This document shows, piece by piece, positions 41,431 through 50,209 of a stretch of DNA of 60,981 nucleotides (its first letter is position 1; each line of letters starts with the position of its first letter). Under the pieces are notes generated by a model. It was not told where the DNA came from and made no database searches. It saw only the letters and a list, made by a program, of their open reading frames with translations. The stretch spans positions 1-60,981 of the forward strand of contig CAJURH010000015.1 of NCBI GenBank assembly GCA_910588775.1. The letters are read 5' to 3'. The position numbers and the translations under genes are program-made. The stretch comes from an uncultured Lachnospiraceae bacterium. Lineage in GTDB: Bacteria; Bacillota; Clostridia; Lachnospirales; Lachnospiraceae.

Positions 41431-42082
41431 TGAAATGATTACCATGTTGGTGGACGGTACAGTAGACACCCTTTATATGACGTTGATGTCTACGCTGTTC
41501 GGCTATATTTTGGGACTGCCCATGGGGATTTTGCTGACGGTGACGGACAAAGAGGGAATTCGACCCAACGCTTTTCTCTACAAAATACTGGATTTTGTTG
41601 CGAATCTTGTAAGGAGCATTCCTTTTTTGATTCTCTTGATTCTTGTGATACCAGTGACAAAAGCGATTGTGGGAAAAAGTTATGGACCCAGCGCCACAGT
41701 GGTGCCTCTGGTGATAGCGGCAGCTCCATTTATAGCCCGGATGGTGGAATCCTCTCTGAAAGAGGTGGATCGTGGGGTTATTGAGGCGGCTATGAGTATG
41801 GGCGCTGGAACAGCTTCGATTATCTGGAAGGTGCTTTTGGCAGAGGCGCGTACATCGTTATTGGTGGGAGTGACCATTGCCATTGGAACCATTCTTGGAT
41901 ACTCGGCAATGGCCGGCGTAGTCGGCGGTGGTGGCTTGGGTGACATTGCCATCCGTTATGGATATTACCGTTATCAGACGGACGTGATGGTGGTGACCAT
42001 CGTGATACTGGTGGCTTTGGTACAGCTTTTGCAGGGATTGGGCATGATGCTGTCTAAACGGATGGATAAGCGACGGGCATAA
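41420..42082 (+). CDS. metI: Methionine ABC transporter permease MetI
   Basis: 220 aa from ATG 41420, behind GGAGGAATTGG and overlapping metN. Seen: five membrane helices and the conserved permease motif region EAAMSMGAGTASIIWKVLLAEA, plus SAMAGVVGGGGLGDIAIRYGY near the C-terminus, typical of MetI. Only one permease gene is present although the upstream binding protein has two ligand domains. A strong terminator follows. Confidence 0.95.
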   Translation: MWDNEMITMLVDGTVDTLYMTLMSTLFGYILGLPMGILLTVTDKEGIRPNAFLYKILDFVANLVRSIPFLILLILVIPVTKAIVGKSYGPSATVVPLVIAAAPFIARMVESSLKEVDRGVIEAAMSMGAGTASIIWKVLLAEARTSLLVGVTIAIGTILGYSAMAGVVGGGGLGDIAIRYGYYRYQTDVMVVTIVILVALVQLLQGLGMMLSKRMDKRRA

Positions 42083-42091
42083 ATAAATGGC

Positions 42092-42127
42092 AAGGGCAGC
42101 TCCTATTCAGGCTGCCCTTATTTTTTA
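42092..42127 (+). terminator. Terminator of the metNI operon
   Basis: AAGGGCAGC (42092-42100) and GCTGCCCTT (42111-42119), perfect 9-bp stem, 10-nt loop, then ATTTTTT. Confidence 0.9.
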
Positions 42128-42301
42128 TCTTATAGGAAATGCTGTTGGAATTCCCTTTAAGATAAAAGCCCTCCAGGTGGGAGCGCACTACGGTGGAAAG
42201 TAATTATGTTGACAAGGGCAACCTGCCGTAGGTGGAGAATCTTGCTCGGTAGGATTTTTTCTTGTTATGGGAAATTCGATTAAAGTCTGTTTTAAACAAC
42301 G
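42123..42301. other. Gene-free stretch with inverted repeats between metI and blaR1
   Basis: No gene seen. TTTTATCTTA (42123-42132) and TAAGATAAAA (42158-42167) form a perfect 10-bp inverted repeat. Further on, CCTGCCG and CGGTAGG (about 42221-42258) can pair and are followed by six T, a terminator-like form on the plus strand. It lies between convergent genes. Confidence 0.4.
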
Positions 42302-44065
42302 TTACATTGTTTTTAATATTTTTACGGTGATTGTGGAAGCCATACGTCCAGTAGCTATCTGGGAATTTTGCAGATTAGTGGCAAAGCAGTAAGTACGTCC
42401 TTCCCGTTTCAGAAAACCAATGAACCAGCCGCTGACATTTTTTCCATTGATGACTCCGGTTCCTGTTTTTCCATAAAGCCGACCGTAAGGGGTGTCTGCC
42501 AGAAATAAAGAATCTAGCACAGTCTGCAAGTTTTGTTCCCGAAACCCCCATTTATTTTGCAGCAAGTCGGATAATAAAATGACTTGTTCAAGGGGGGAGA
42601 TCTTCAAAGAGGATTCTGCCCAATAGGACTCGATTCCTCCGGATAAGTCACAATTTCCATAAGAAATCTTTCTGTAATAAGAACGCAGTGTGGAAAGGCC
42701 CATTTGGCGGTCTAAATTCTGAAAATACCAGTTTACAGATTTTTTCATAGCAGAATCCAACGTCTGGCTTTGGTTCCACGCATCGTGCACTTGTGGGGAG
42801 CCATCCCATTTCTGTAGAGAAGAGCCTGGAGAAATGAGGTTCTCTTCCAGAGCGAACAATCCGCTGTATATCTTAAATGTTGAGTAAGGGGAAATGCGCT
42901 GCTTGCATAAAGTCTGGTTATAAATCTGATAATGGTCTCTTTCCATGTCATATAAGACAAACGAACCGTCTGTTCCATCAAAGTACGAGGACACATCGAT
43001 GGGCTCCCAGTTTTCACATTCAAAAGAAAAAGAAGAATTATATAATGGGTATGCGCAAAGTAGAGGGCTGGAAGTATATATCATCAATAGCGTCAGGCAA
43101 ACAGAGAACATAGCTTTTATTTTTTGGAGGAGAGAAGGTTTTTCATAATCTATGATTTCCAGGATTCTTTGTTTTAAAAGGTTTTTATTGTCGTTCAGGG
43201 CAGATAGGGGAGGTTTGTACCATCCCTTTTTCTTTTGTTCGGCATATTTTAAAAGCGTATGGCCGTAGTTCAGCCGCTGTTCTTTTCCAATGATTTGGAT
43301 GACCCAATGGTCACAGGCAATTTCCCGGTCTGCTTGCAGGCGGCGAAATCCATATCGTATGAAAGGATTGAACCAATAAGCGATTTGCAAGAGGCATACA
43401 AAGTTGTTTACCAGTGGGTCTCTGTGTTTATAATGTTGCAATTCATGGAGGAATACAAAGCGGATATCTTGCGAGGACAATCGGATATCCAGATCCCGGG
43501 GGATGATTACAGTTGGGCAGAGCCATCCGTAGGAGACAGGGCTTGTTAGGCGATTGGAAGCATACAAAAGAATGTCACGACGGATATGTAATTCTTTACG
43601 GCAGGTAGCATACATTTGGTATAATTCTGGTTCTGTCTGGTCTGTTATTGGGTCTGCGTATTTTTTCAAAAACTGGATTTTTATTATAGTCCAACTCAAC
43701 GACAGTGCGGATACTACCATTCCAAACAGCCATATGTCCCATAAGATTGTGTAAAAAATAGAATGGAATGGGCTGACGGTTGTGGAAAAATCCGGTATAG
43801 TCCAATCTGGTGGTAAAGGCGAGAGGATGGCCTCTATTTGAAAAACGGGAACTGTGTGGGCGCTTCCAACGGGGAAAAGATTTTCCAGAATGGAAATTGG
43901 ACGGGGAACGAAGGGTAGGAATAAAACAAGGAAAAAGGCAAACCATAAACGGTATTGAGCATTTGGCGTAATCTGTCGGTGCAAAGCCTTTTTCAATAGT
44001 AAAAAGATACCTAGGAACAGACTAATAAAAACATTGCAGATTAAAAACTGTAAAGGGAAGGTCAT
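42302..44065 (-). CDS. blaR1: BlaR1/MecR1-type beta-lactam sensor-protease
   Basis: 587 aa membrane sensor. Seen: N-terminal membrane helices (about 1-50 and 105-135), an M56 metalloprotease domain with HELQH at 207-211, a further helix (about 316-340), and an extracytoplasmic penicillin-binding sensor domain of class-D type with SxxK at Ser395-Lys398 (STFK), YGN at 469-471 and KTG at 533-535. All catalytic motifs are intact. Acylation of Ser395 by a beta-lactam is expected to trigger the cytoplasmic protease and removal of BlaI. The start overlaps the blaI stop (TAATG), so the pair is translated together. Confidence 0.94.
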   Translation of the reverse strand: MTFPLQFLICNVFISLFLGIFLLLKKALHRQITPNAQYRLWFAFFLVLFLPFVPRPISILENLFPVGSAHTVPVFQIEAILSPLPPDWTIPDFSTTVSPFHSIFYTILWDIWLFGMVVSALSLSWTIIKIQFLKKYADPITDQTEPELYQMYATCRKELHIRRDILLYASNRLTSPVSYGWLCPTVIIPRDLDIRLSSQDIRFVFLHELQHYKHRDPLVNNFVCLLQIAYWFNPFIRYGFRRLQADREIACDHWVIQIIGKEQRLNYGHTLLKYAEQKKKGWYKPPLSALNDNKNLLKQRILEIIDYEKPSLLQKIKAMFSVCLTLLMIYTSSPLLCAYPLYNSSFSFECENWEPIDVSSYFDGTDGSFVLYDMERDHYQIYNQTLCKQRISPYSTFKIYSGLFALEENLISPGSSLQKWDGSPQVHDAWNQSQTLDSAMKKSVNWYFQNLDRQMGLSTLRSYYRKISYGNCDLSGGIESYWAESSLKISPLEQVILLSDLLQNKWGFREQNLQTVLDSLFLADTPYGRLYGKTGTGVINGKNVSGWFIGFLKREGRTYCFATNLQNSQIATGRMASTITVKILKTM

Positions 44066-44451
44066 TATTTATCACCGCTTTTCATTTTGGAGTTGATTAA
44101 AGTGTACAGGTCTTTTAAGTCCGCATCGGATAATTCGTCACCAGCAAGCAAGGAGGAGAACATTGGGGCTGCCTTTCCTTCATAAAATCGATTGAGGAAA
44201 TGGCGGTTTTCTTGTTTTAGATAAATTTTTTGGGAAATTACTGGGTAATAATAGTACATGCGTCCCCGCTGCTCGTAGGCAATTACGTGTTTAGCGGATA
44301 GTCTGGATAAAAGAGTGTGGATGGTCTTCGGTTTCCAATCCTGGATCTGTTGTGCGCGTTGGCATATTTCATTGGTGCTGAGTGGATATTCGGCCCAAAG
44401 GATTTTCATAATTTCATATTCAGCTTCGGAAATCTGTGGCAACTTTTCCAT
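44065..44451 (-). CDS. blaI: BlaI/MecI-type transcriptional repressor
   Basis: 128 aa winged-helix repressor. Seen: EAEYEIMKILWAEYPLSTNEI at the N-terminus, the recognition helix region WKPKTIHTLLSRLSAKHVI, and a C-terminal dimer part with the L-F-R-type cleavage region less obvious. It is transcribed away from the PBP gene, and the shared intergenic region holds two TACA-N2-TGTA operators. Role inferred: represses itself, blaR1 and the PBP/lipoprotein operon until BlaR1 is activated. Confidence 0.93.
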   Translation of the reverse strand: MEKLPQISEAEYEIMKILWAEYPLSTNEICQRAQQIQDWKPKTIHTLLSRLSAKHVIAYEQRGRMYYYYPVISQKIYLKQENRHFLNRFYEGKAAPMFSSLLAGDELSDADLKDLYTLINSKMKSGDK

Positions 44452-44469
44452 AAGGTAGACTCCTTATAC

Positions 44470-44479
44470 TACATTTGTA
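44470..44479. promoter_or_regulatory. BlaI operator 1 (blaI side)
   Basis: TACATTTGTA, the TACA-N2-TGTA core known for BlaI/MecI, about 20 nt upstream of the blaI start on the minus strand. Flanks extend the dyad (TTA...ATAA). Confidence 0.75.
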
Positions 44480-44519
44480 ATAATTATAGAATAAAAAAAG
44501 AAAAAAGTCAAGAAATATA

Positions 44520-44567
44520 TTGACAAAAATATGAATTTATAGCATAATACTAAATACTACATATGTA
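44520..44567 (+). promoter_or_regulatory. PBP promoter with BlaI operator 2
   Basis: TTGACA (44520-44525), 17-nt spacer, CATAAT (44543-44548). The perfect palindrome TACATATGTA lies at 44558-44567, covering the expected transcription start region, 18 nt before the ATG. A bound repressor would block the PBP operon. Confidence 0.8.
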
Positions 44568-44585
44568 AGATATGCGGAGGGAGTT

Positions 44586-46667
44586 ATGAGAAAAGGAAGA
44601 AAGATAGTGTTGTTTCTATCATTATTGGCAGTTATCGCCTCTGGCGTTGGTCTGGCTACGGTTATGTTTATTGGGGATTTTATTGTGTGTAAAGGTCCAG
44701 AGGAAGTTTTGGTTGACTATATGCAGTGTATTTCCCGTCAGGAATATAAGGAAATGTATAAGATGATTGATCATGAAGGGGGAATGAGCATCCGTGAAGA
44801 AGACTTCATTGAGAGGAACGCGAATATATATGAGGGGATAGAAGCGCAGAATATGCAGGTAAGTGCAATAAGAACAGAAGATTCTAAATCCGAGATTACA
44901 TATACATGTGCGTTTGATACACTGGCGGGAAAGATTCAATTTGAGAATCGGGCGTATTTTGTAAAGCGGGGATTCCGCTATAAGCTTGTCTGGGAGGATT
45001 CTATGATTTTTCCACAATTAGGAGCCACAGATAAAGTTCAGGTGTCCTTTCAGGAGGCAAAAAGGGGAGAGATTTTGGATCGGAACGGAAAGCCTTTGGC
45101 AAGAGAGGGGAAGGCCGCATCAGTTGGTTTGATACCTATGAAATGGGAAAATTCCCCAGAACGGATGGAGCGATTTTGCGCATTGTTGGAAATAGACAAG
45201 GAGGAGGTCCAGGAGAAGCTCTCGGCACAGTGGATTAGGGAAGATTCTTTTGTTCCCATAAAAACTATACCCAAAGTAGGGGAGTTGGATTTATTAACAG
45301 TAAATCCAGACGAGGTGGCGCAAGAGGAACAGAAAAGGCAGGAGGAACTTTTATCGATTCCTGGCGTGATGATTACAGATACGCAAGTTCGTACATATCC
45401 TCTTGGAGAAGCGGCGGCGCACTTGATCGGATATGTGCAGGCGGTTACCGCGGAAGATTTGGAAAAACATTCTGGAGAGGGGTATACGGCCAGCAGCGTA
45501 ATTGGAAAAAGTGGCCTTGAAGGTCTGTTTGAAGATAAATTGAAAGGAAAAAACGGGTGTAAAGTGACCATTGTGTCCGCAAATGGTCAGGAGAAGCAGA
45601 CGCTTGCCCAGAAGCATGCGCAAAATGGAGATGCCATCCGATTGACTATTGATGGAGAATTGCAGCAGGTTTTGTATGAGCAATTTAGAGAAGATAAAAG
45701 CTGTTCGGTGGCGGTGCAGCCATATTCAGGGGAAGTGATGGCGTTGGTCAGTACGCCGTCTTATGATAATAACGATTTTATTTTAGGAATGTCCCAAAAG
45801 GTGTGGGATTCTTTGAATCTGGATGAGAAAAAACCGTTTTATAATCGTTTTCAGCAGGTGTGGTGTCCGGGTTCCACATTTAAGCCTATTGTTGCGGCTA
45901 TAGGGTTGGACATAGGCTCCATTGATCCTGCGGAAGATTACGGGAATGAGGGATTAAGCTGGCAAAAAGATTCTTCTTGGGGAAATTATTATGTGACAAC
46001 TCTTCATGCATACGCACCAGTGGTTCTAGAAAATGCGTTGATGTATTCAGACAATATTTATTTTGCAAAGGCCGCGCTGAAAATGGGACCAGAGAAATTC
46101 ATCCAGTCATTGAAACATGTGGGTTTTGGAAGCGGTTTACCTTTTGAAATTCAGATGCCGGATTCCCAATTTTCCAATTCAGATCGTATGGAATCAGAAA
46201 TCCAGTTGGCGGACAGCGGATATGGACAGGGGCAGATTTTGATAAATCCAGTGCACTTGGCGGCATTATATACGGCGTTTTGCAACGGTGGAAATGCGCT
46301 TCGTCCATACCTTACATATCAGGATGAAGTGACTCCAGCAGTTTGGATTTCTCAAGCTTTTTCTGCTGAAACCGCAGAGAGGGTTTTGCATGGAATGGAG
46401 CGAGTGGTTAATGATGAGAGGGGCACCGGATATAGTGCGCATAGGGAGGATGTGTTGTTGGCGGGAAAGACCGGAACTGCGGAAATCAAAGCATCAATAG
46501 AGGATACGGAAGGTACAGAATTGGGATGGATGGCTATCTTTACAGCAGATCCGTCTGTGGAAAAGCCGATTTTGTTGGTGAGTATGGTAGAGGATGTGAA
46601 AGAAAGAGGCGGCAGTAGTTATGTAATCCAGAAAGAAAAAGTTGTTTTGGAGGAATATTTAAAATGA
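44586..46667 (+). CDS. MecA/PBP2a-like class B penicillin-binding protein
   Basis: 693 aa transpeptidase. Seen: N-terminal membrane helix (8-30), a MecA_N (NTF2-like) domain about 35-145, PBP dimerisation region (RGEILDRNGKPLAREGK; YPLGEAAAHLIGYV; GKSGLEGLFEDKLKG), and a transpeptidase domain with Ser430-x-x-Lys433 (PGSTFKP), SDN at 488-490 and KTGT at 628-631. The MecA_N domain and the APSYD-like segment LVSTPSYDNNDFILGMS mark it as a relative of PBP2a/PBP5 low-affinity PBPs. Repressed from the TACATATGTA operator in front. Real beta-lactam affinity cannot be read from sequence. Confidence 0.92.
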   Translation: MRKGRKIVLFLSLLAVIASGVGLATVMFIGDFIVCKGPEEVLVDYMQCISRQEYKEMYKMIDHEGGMSIREEDFIERNANIYEGIEAQNMQVSAIRTEDSKSEITYTCAFDTLAGKIQFENRAYFVKRGFRYKLVWEDSMIFPQLGATDKVQVSFQEAKRGEILDRNGKPLAREGKAASVGLIPMKWENSPERMERFCALLEIDKEEVQEKLSAQWIREDSFVPIKTIPKVGELDLLTVNPDEVAQEEQKRQEELLSIPGVMITDTQVRTYPLGEAAAHLIGYVQAVTAEDLEKHSGEGYTASSVIGKSGLEGLFEDKLKGKNGCKVTIVSANGQEKQTLAQKHAQNGDAIRLTIDGELQQVLYEQFREDKSCSVAVQPYSGEVMALVSTPSYDNNDFILGMSQKVWDSLNLDEKKPFYNRFQQVWCPGSTFKPIVAAIGLDIGSIDPAEDYGNEGLSWQKDSSWGNYYVTTLHAYAPVVLENALMYSDNIYFAKAALKMGPEKFIQSLKHVGFGSGLPFEIQMPDSQFSNSDRMESEIQLADSGYGQGQILINPVHLAALYTAFCNGGNALRPYLTYQDEVTPAVWISQAFSAETAERVLHGMERVVNDERGTGYSAHREDVLLAGKTGTAEIKASIEDTEGTELGWMAIFTADPSVEKPILLVSMVEDVKERGGSSYVIQKEKVVLEEYLK

Positions 46668-47923
46668 TGGGGAAAAAGGTTCTCAAAGTCTTTATGGGTA
46701 TTTTTATATGCGCGGTATTTTTGGAAGGATGTTCGTCAGGGAATTTTGGAAATGGGCAAGGTGTTGATCATGACGCATCTGCAAAAAGTGAGAATCTAGA
46801 AAAGGGCAAGGAAGATGGACAGGGTGAAAATGCGGATTATAAGGTGAAAAGTATTCCTATGAGTCAGGAAGAAGAACGGGAAGCTACAGATAAACTTCTT
46901 TTTTTGACAGATAAATGCCAGTCAATTTTCAGACAGGCCGACAAAGGGGACGCATCCAATGTGATTTTGGATGAGGCTGTGGTTCATGAGATGGTGGATA
47001 CTGTGGCGGTGGAAGGGCTTTCGGTTACTTGCGCACAACACGACTATAATATGCGCAATTACGAAGTGGTGCATCGGATTTTACAAAAGGCCAGAGAGAA
47101 TGAAGATGCAGAAACAGAATTTTATGTTTTGGATGATAATGGAATATTTCGGTATTATTGTTTTCAGTTTCAATGTGGAGCGCTGACTGTCGTTTCGGCG
47201 GCAGCGGTTATTGAGGAAACGGCGACGCCTGTTATTCGGCGAATGGAAAAAATACAGCCGTATTATTGGGAATATACGGAAAAGGGATGGTTAATTTGGG
47301 AAAAGGCGCTATCTCGGAATCATGAAATGGACATGCATATTTTCTGTAGAATACTACCTTTGGATGAAAAATGCAGACAAGTTACAGAAAAGTATATAAG
47401 CCCTATTGGCTATGTGAGTAACAACTTGTTTTTGGTGGATTGGGATGAGGAGAATATGGGTCAGATCGCGTTCAATGATCTATATGATTCTTTATACACT
47501 ATGGAAAAAGGAGATGCGCCAGCAGAAGATAGTTATCGTCAAGGGATTCCCAAAGAAGAGTTTGAAGGACTTATACGGAGGCATTTTGATGTGTCACAGG
47601 GGCAGTTGGAAGAATACGGGACATATGATTCAGAGGTGGGAAGTTATCCGTGGATTGCGGTTGGCCCCAGGAACCGTTTGCAGAGGACTCGGCCTTTTCC
47701 AGAAGTGGTTGAATGTGTGAAAAATGACGATGGCACGTTATCTGTATATGTGGAGGCGATTTTTGTTGAGATAGGAAAGGACTGTGCATTTAGTCATGTT
47801 GTGACTATTCGGGAAGAGGGAGATGGGAGATGGGTGTATCTGGGCAATAAAATTGACTGGGAAAAATCTTATACGGTTCCGGCATATAAAGCCAGAAAAG
47901 AATACACGAGATATCCGTTTTAA
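46664..47923 (+). CDS. Lipoprotein of unknown function coupled to the PBP gene
   Basis: 419 aa. Seen: lipoprotein signal with lipobox FLEGC (Cys23), a Gly/Asp/Lys/Glu-rich linker to about residue 65, then a large globular region rich in aromatic residues (YYWEYTEKGWLIWEKAL) with a C-terminal part ending TVPAYKARKEYTRYPF. Its ATG overlaps the PBP stop (ATGA). The family is not one I can name with certainty. Because it is co-translated with a beta-lactam-inducible PBP and would sit on the outer face of the membrane, a role in supporting or sensing cell-wall synthesis is inferred. Confidence 0.8.
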   Translation: MMGKKVLKVFMGIFICAVFLEGCSSGNFGNGQGVDHDASAKSENLEKGKEDGQGENADYKVKSIPMSQEEEREATDKLLFLTDKCQSIFRQADKGDASNVILDEAVVHEMVDTVAVEGLSVTCAQHDYNMRNYEVVHRILQKARENEDAETEFYVLDDNGIFRYYCFQFQCGALTVVSAAAVIEETATPVIRRMEKIQPYYWEYTEKGWLIWEKALSRNHEMDMHIFCRILPLDEKCRQVTEKYISPIGYVSNNLFLVDWDEENMGQIAFNDLYDSLYTMEKGDAPAEDSYRQGIPKEEFEGLIRRHFDVSQGQLEEYGTYDSEVGSYPWIAVGPRNRLQRTRPFPEVVECVKNDDGTLSVYVEAIFVEIGKDCAFSHVVTIREEGDGRWVYLGNKIDWEKSYTVPAYKARKEYTRYPF

Positions 47924-47950
47924 ATGGGAGGCAATTCTGGAAAAATATAG

Positions 47951-47979
47951 TTGAAAGCATTTCTGTTAAAGAATATAAT
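47951..47979 (+). promoter_or_regulatory. Promoter of galETK operon
   Basis: TTGAAA (47951-47956), 17-nt spacer, TATAAT (47974-47979), about 50 nt before galE. Confidence 0.75.
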
Positions 47980-48029
47980 GATAGAGTGAATGCATCAAGA
48001 GTAGAGTTTGCTGAAAGGAGTGTTTATTT

Positions 48030-49034
48030 ATGAAGATCTTGGTTTTAGGGGGAGCGGGCTACATCGGTTCCCATACAGTATATGAGTTGATTGATAACGA
48101 AGATGAAGTTGTTATTTTTGACAATCTGGAAACGGGTCATAGGGAAGCTGTGCATCCGGAAGCGAAATTTTACCAGGGGGATTTGCGTAACAGAGAGGCG
48201 GTGGATCGTGTTTTAGACCAGGAGCAGGGAATTGATGCGGTGATTCATTTTGCGGCCAATTCACTGGTTGGGGAGAGCATGGTAAATCCATTGAAGTATT
48301 ATGACAATAATTTGTGTGGAACAAAAGTGTTATTGGAGTCGATGGTGGCTCATGGGTTGGATAAGATTGTGTTTTCTTCCACAGCGGCTACTTACGGGGA
48401 GCCTAAAAGCATTCCAATTAAAGAAACAGACCCCACAGAGCCCACAAACACTTACGGTGAGACGAAACTGGCCATGGAGAATATGTTTAAATGGACGGGC
48501 AAAGCTCATGGTCTAAGATATGTATCCTTGCGGTATTTCAATGCTTGTGGAGCGCATGTGAGTGGAGAGATAGGAGAGGACCATAGTCCGGAGACACATT
48601 TGATTCCGTTGATTTTGCAGGTGCCTGGCGGTAAACGAAAGGCTATTTCCATATTTGGAGACGATTATCCCACCAAAGACGGAACGTGCGTACGAGATTA
48701 CATTCATGTGACAGATCTGGCTCAGGCGCACATTCTGGCGGTAAAATATTTGATGGAGGGTGGCGAAAGCGACATTTTTAATCTGGGCAATGGTGTGGGC
48801 TTTACAGTGAATGAAGTGGTACAGGTGGCTAGAAATGTCACAGGAGATCCCATTCAGGCAGTTGTAGAAGGACGAAGGGCAGGAGATCCAGGCACATTGA
48901 TTGCATCCAGCGAAAAGGCGAAAAAAATATTGGGCTGGAAACCGCAGTTTGCGGATTTGGAGAAAATAATTGGTTCTGCTTGGAAATGGCATAACAGTCA
49001 TCCGAATGGTTATGGAAAAGGGGTAGAACAATGA
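48030..49034 (+). CDS. galE: UDP-glucose 4-epimerase GalE
   Basis: Interconverts UDP-galactose and UDP-glucose. 334 aa; ATG follows AAAGGAG. Seen: NAD-binding GGAGYIGSH at the N-terminus, SSTAATYGEP with the catalytic Ser/Thr, YGETK (YxxxK), and YFNACGAH. The stop overlaps galK (ATGA). First gene of a Leloir operon. Confidence 0.95.
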   Translation: MKILVLGGAGYIGSHTVYELIDNEDEVVIFDNLETGHREAVHPEAKFYQGDLRNREAVDRVLDQEQGIDAVIHFAANSLVGESMVNPLKYYDNNLCGTKVLLESMVAHGLDKIVFSSTAATYGEPKSIPIKETDPTEPTNTYGETKLAMENMFKWTGKAHGLRYVSLRYFNACGAHVSGEIGEDHSPETHLIPLILQVPGGKRKAISIFGDDYPTKDGTCVRDYIHVTDLAQAHILAVKYLMEGGESDIFNLGNGVGFTVNEVVQVARNVTGDPIQAVVEGRRAGDPGTLIASSEKAKKILGWKPQFADLEKIIGSAWKWHNSHPNGYGKGVEQ

Positions 49035-50209
49035 GGAAAGAACAGCTATTGAAGAGATTTACAGAAATATATGGCGATGGCGGGGAGATCCAGTGTTTTT
49101 TTGCGCCTGGACGGGTTAATTTGATCGGGGAGCATACGGATTATAATGGCGGGCATGTGTTTCCCTGTGCGTTGACCATTGGGACTTATGGAGCCATCCG
49201 CAGAAGAGAAGATGGGAAACTGCGATTTTATTCCATGAATTTTGAAAAAATGGGTGTGCTGGAATCGGATTTATCTCACCTTAAACCTTCCAAAGAAGCT
49301 GGATGGAGTGATTACCCCAAGGGAGTGGTCTGGGCATTTGAGAAGAAAGGTTACTCGATTCCCCAAGGGTTTGACTTTTTGGTGTATGGTAATATTCCGG
49401 CAGGCTCTGGTCTGTCTTCATCGGCTTCTCTAGAAGTGCTTACAGGGCTTATGTTAAAAGAAAGTTATGGTTTTGAGAAGTTGTCCATGGTAGATATTGC
49501 CCAGATCGGACAATATTCGGAAAATAATTTTAATGGAATGAATTGCGGTATTATGGATCAGTTTGCCAGCGCTATGGGGAAAAAGGATCATGCGATTTTT
49601 CTGGATACGGCCACTTTGCAGTATACTTATGCGCCTGTGAAGCTGGACCATGCGAAAATTGTGATTACAAATAGTAAGGTTAAGCATAGCTTGGTGGATT
49701 CCAAATATAATGAGCGCAGGGAACAGTGCGAAGAGGCATTGAAAGATTTGAAGAATGTGACGCAGATTTCACATATTCAAACGTTGGGTGACCTGAGTCG
49801 GGAAACTTTTGAAATGTATGAGGCAGCGATTAAAGACCCCATATGTAGAATGCGTGCCAGACATGCAGTTTGTGAAAATCAGAGAACTATAGATGCTGTA
49901 CAAGCATTGAAGGCTGGGAATTTGGAGGAATTTGGAAGGTTAATGAATGCGTCGCATGTATCCTTACGGGATGAATATCAGGTTTCCTGTTCAGAGATTG
50001 ATATTCTGGTGAGTTTGGCTTGGGAAACGCCGGGAGTGCTAGGGTCCAGAATCACAGGGGGTGGTTTTGGTGGCTGCACTGTCAGTATCGTGGAGAACGA
50101 TGCAGTGGATATGTACCAAAGTGTGGCAGGCGAATCATATGAGAAACAGGTGGGTCACAGGGCGGAATTTTATGTAGTGGATATAGGAGATGGAGCATAT
50201 GCCTTTTAA
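49031..50209 (+). CDS. galK: Galactokinase GalK
   Basis: Phosphorylates galactose at C1. 392 aa. Seen: N-terminal galactokinase signature GRVNLIGEHTDYNGG, GHMP ATP motif PAGSGLSSSASLEV, and C-terminal GSRITGGGFGGCTVSIV. Overlaps galE by 4 nt and galT by 11 nt. Confidence 0.96.
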   Translation: MRKEQLLKRFTEIYGDGGEIQCFFAPGRVNLIGEHTDYNGGHVFPCALTIGTYGAIRRREDGKLRFYSMNFEKMGVLESDLSHLKPSKEAGWSDYPKGVVWAFEKKGYSIPQGFDFLVYGNIPAGSGLSSSASLEVLTGLMLKESYGFEKLSMVDIAQIGQYSENNFNGMNCGIMDQFASAMGKKDHAIFLDTATLQYTYAPVKLDHAKIVITNSKVKHSLVDSKYNERREQCEEALKDLKNVTQISHIQTLGDLSRETFEMYEAAIKDPICRMRARHAVCENQRTIDAVQALKAGNLEEFGRLMNASHVSLRDEYQVSCSEIDILVSLAWETPGVLGSRITGGGFGGCTVSIVENDAVDMYQSVAGESYEKQVGHRAEFYVVDIGDGAYAF

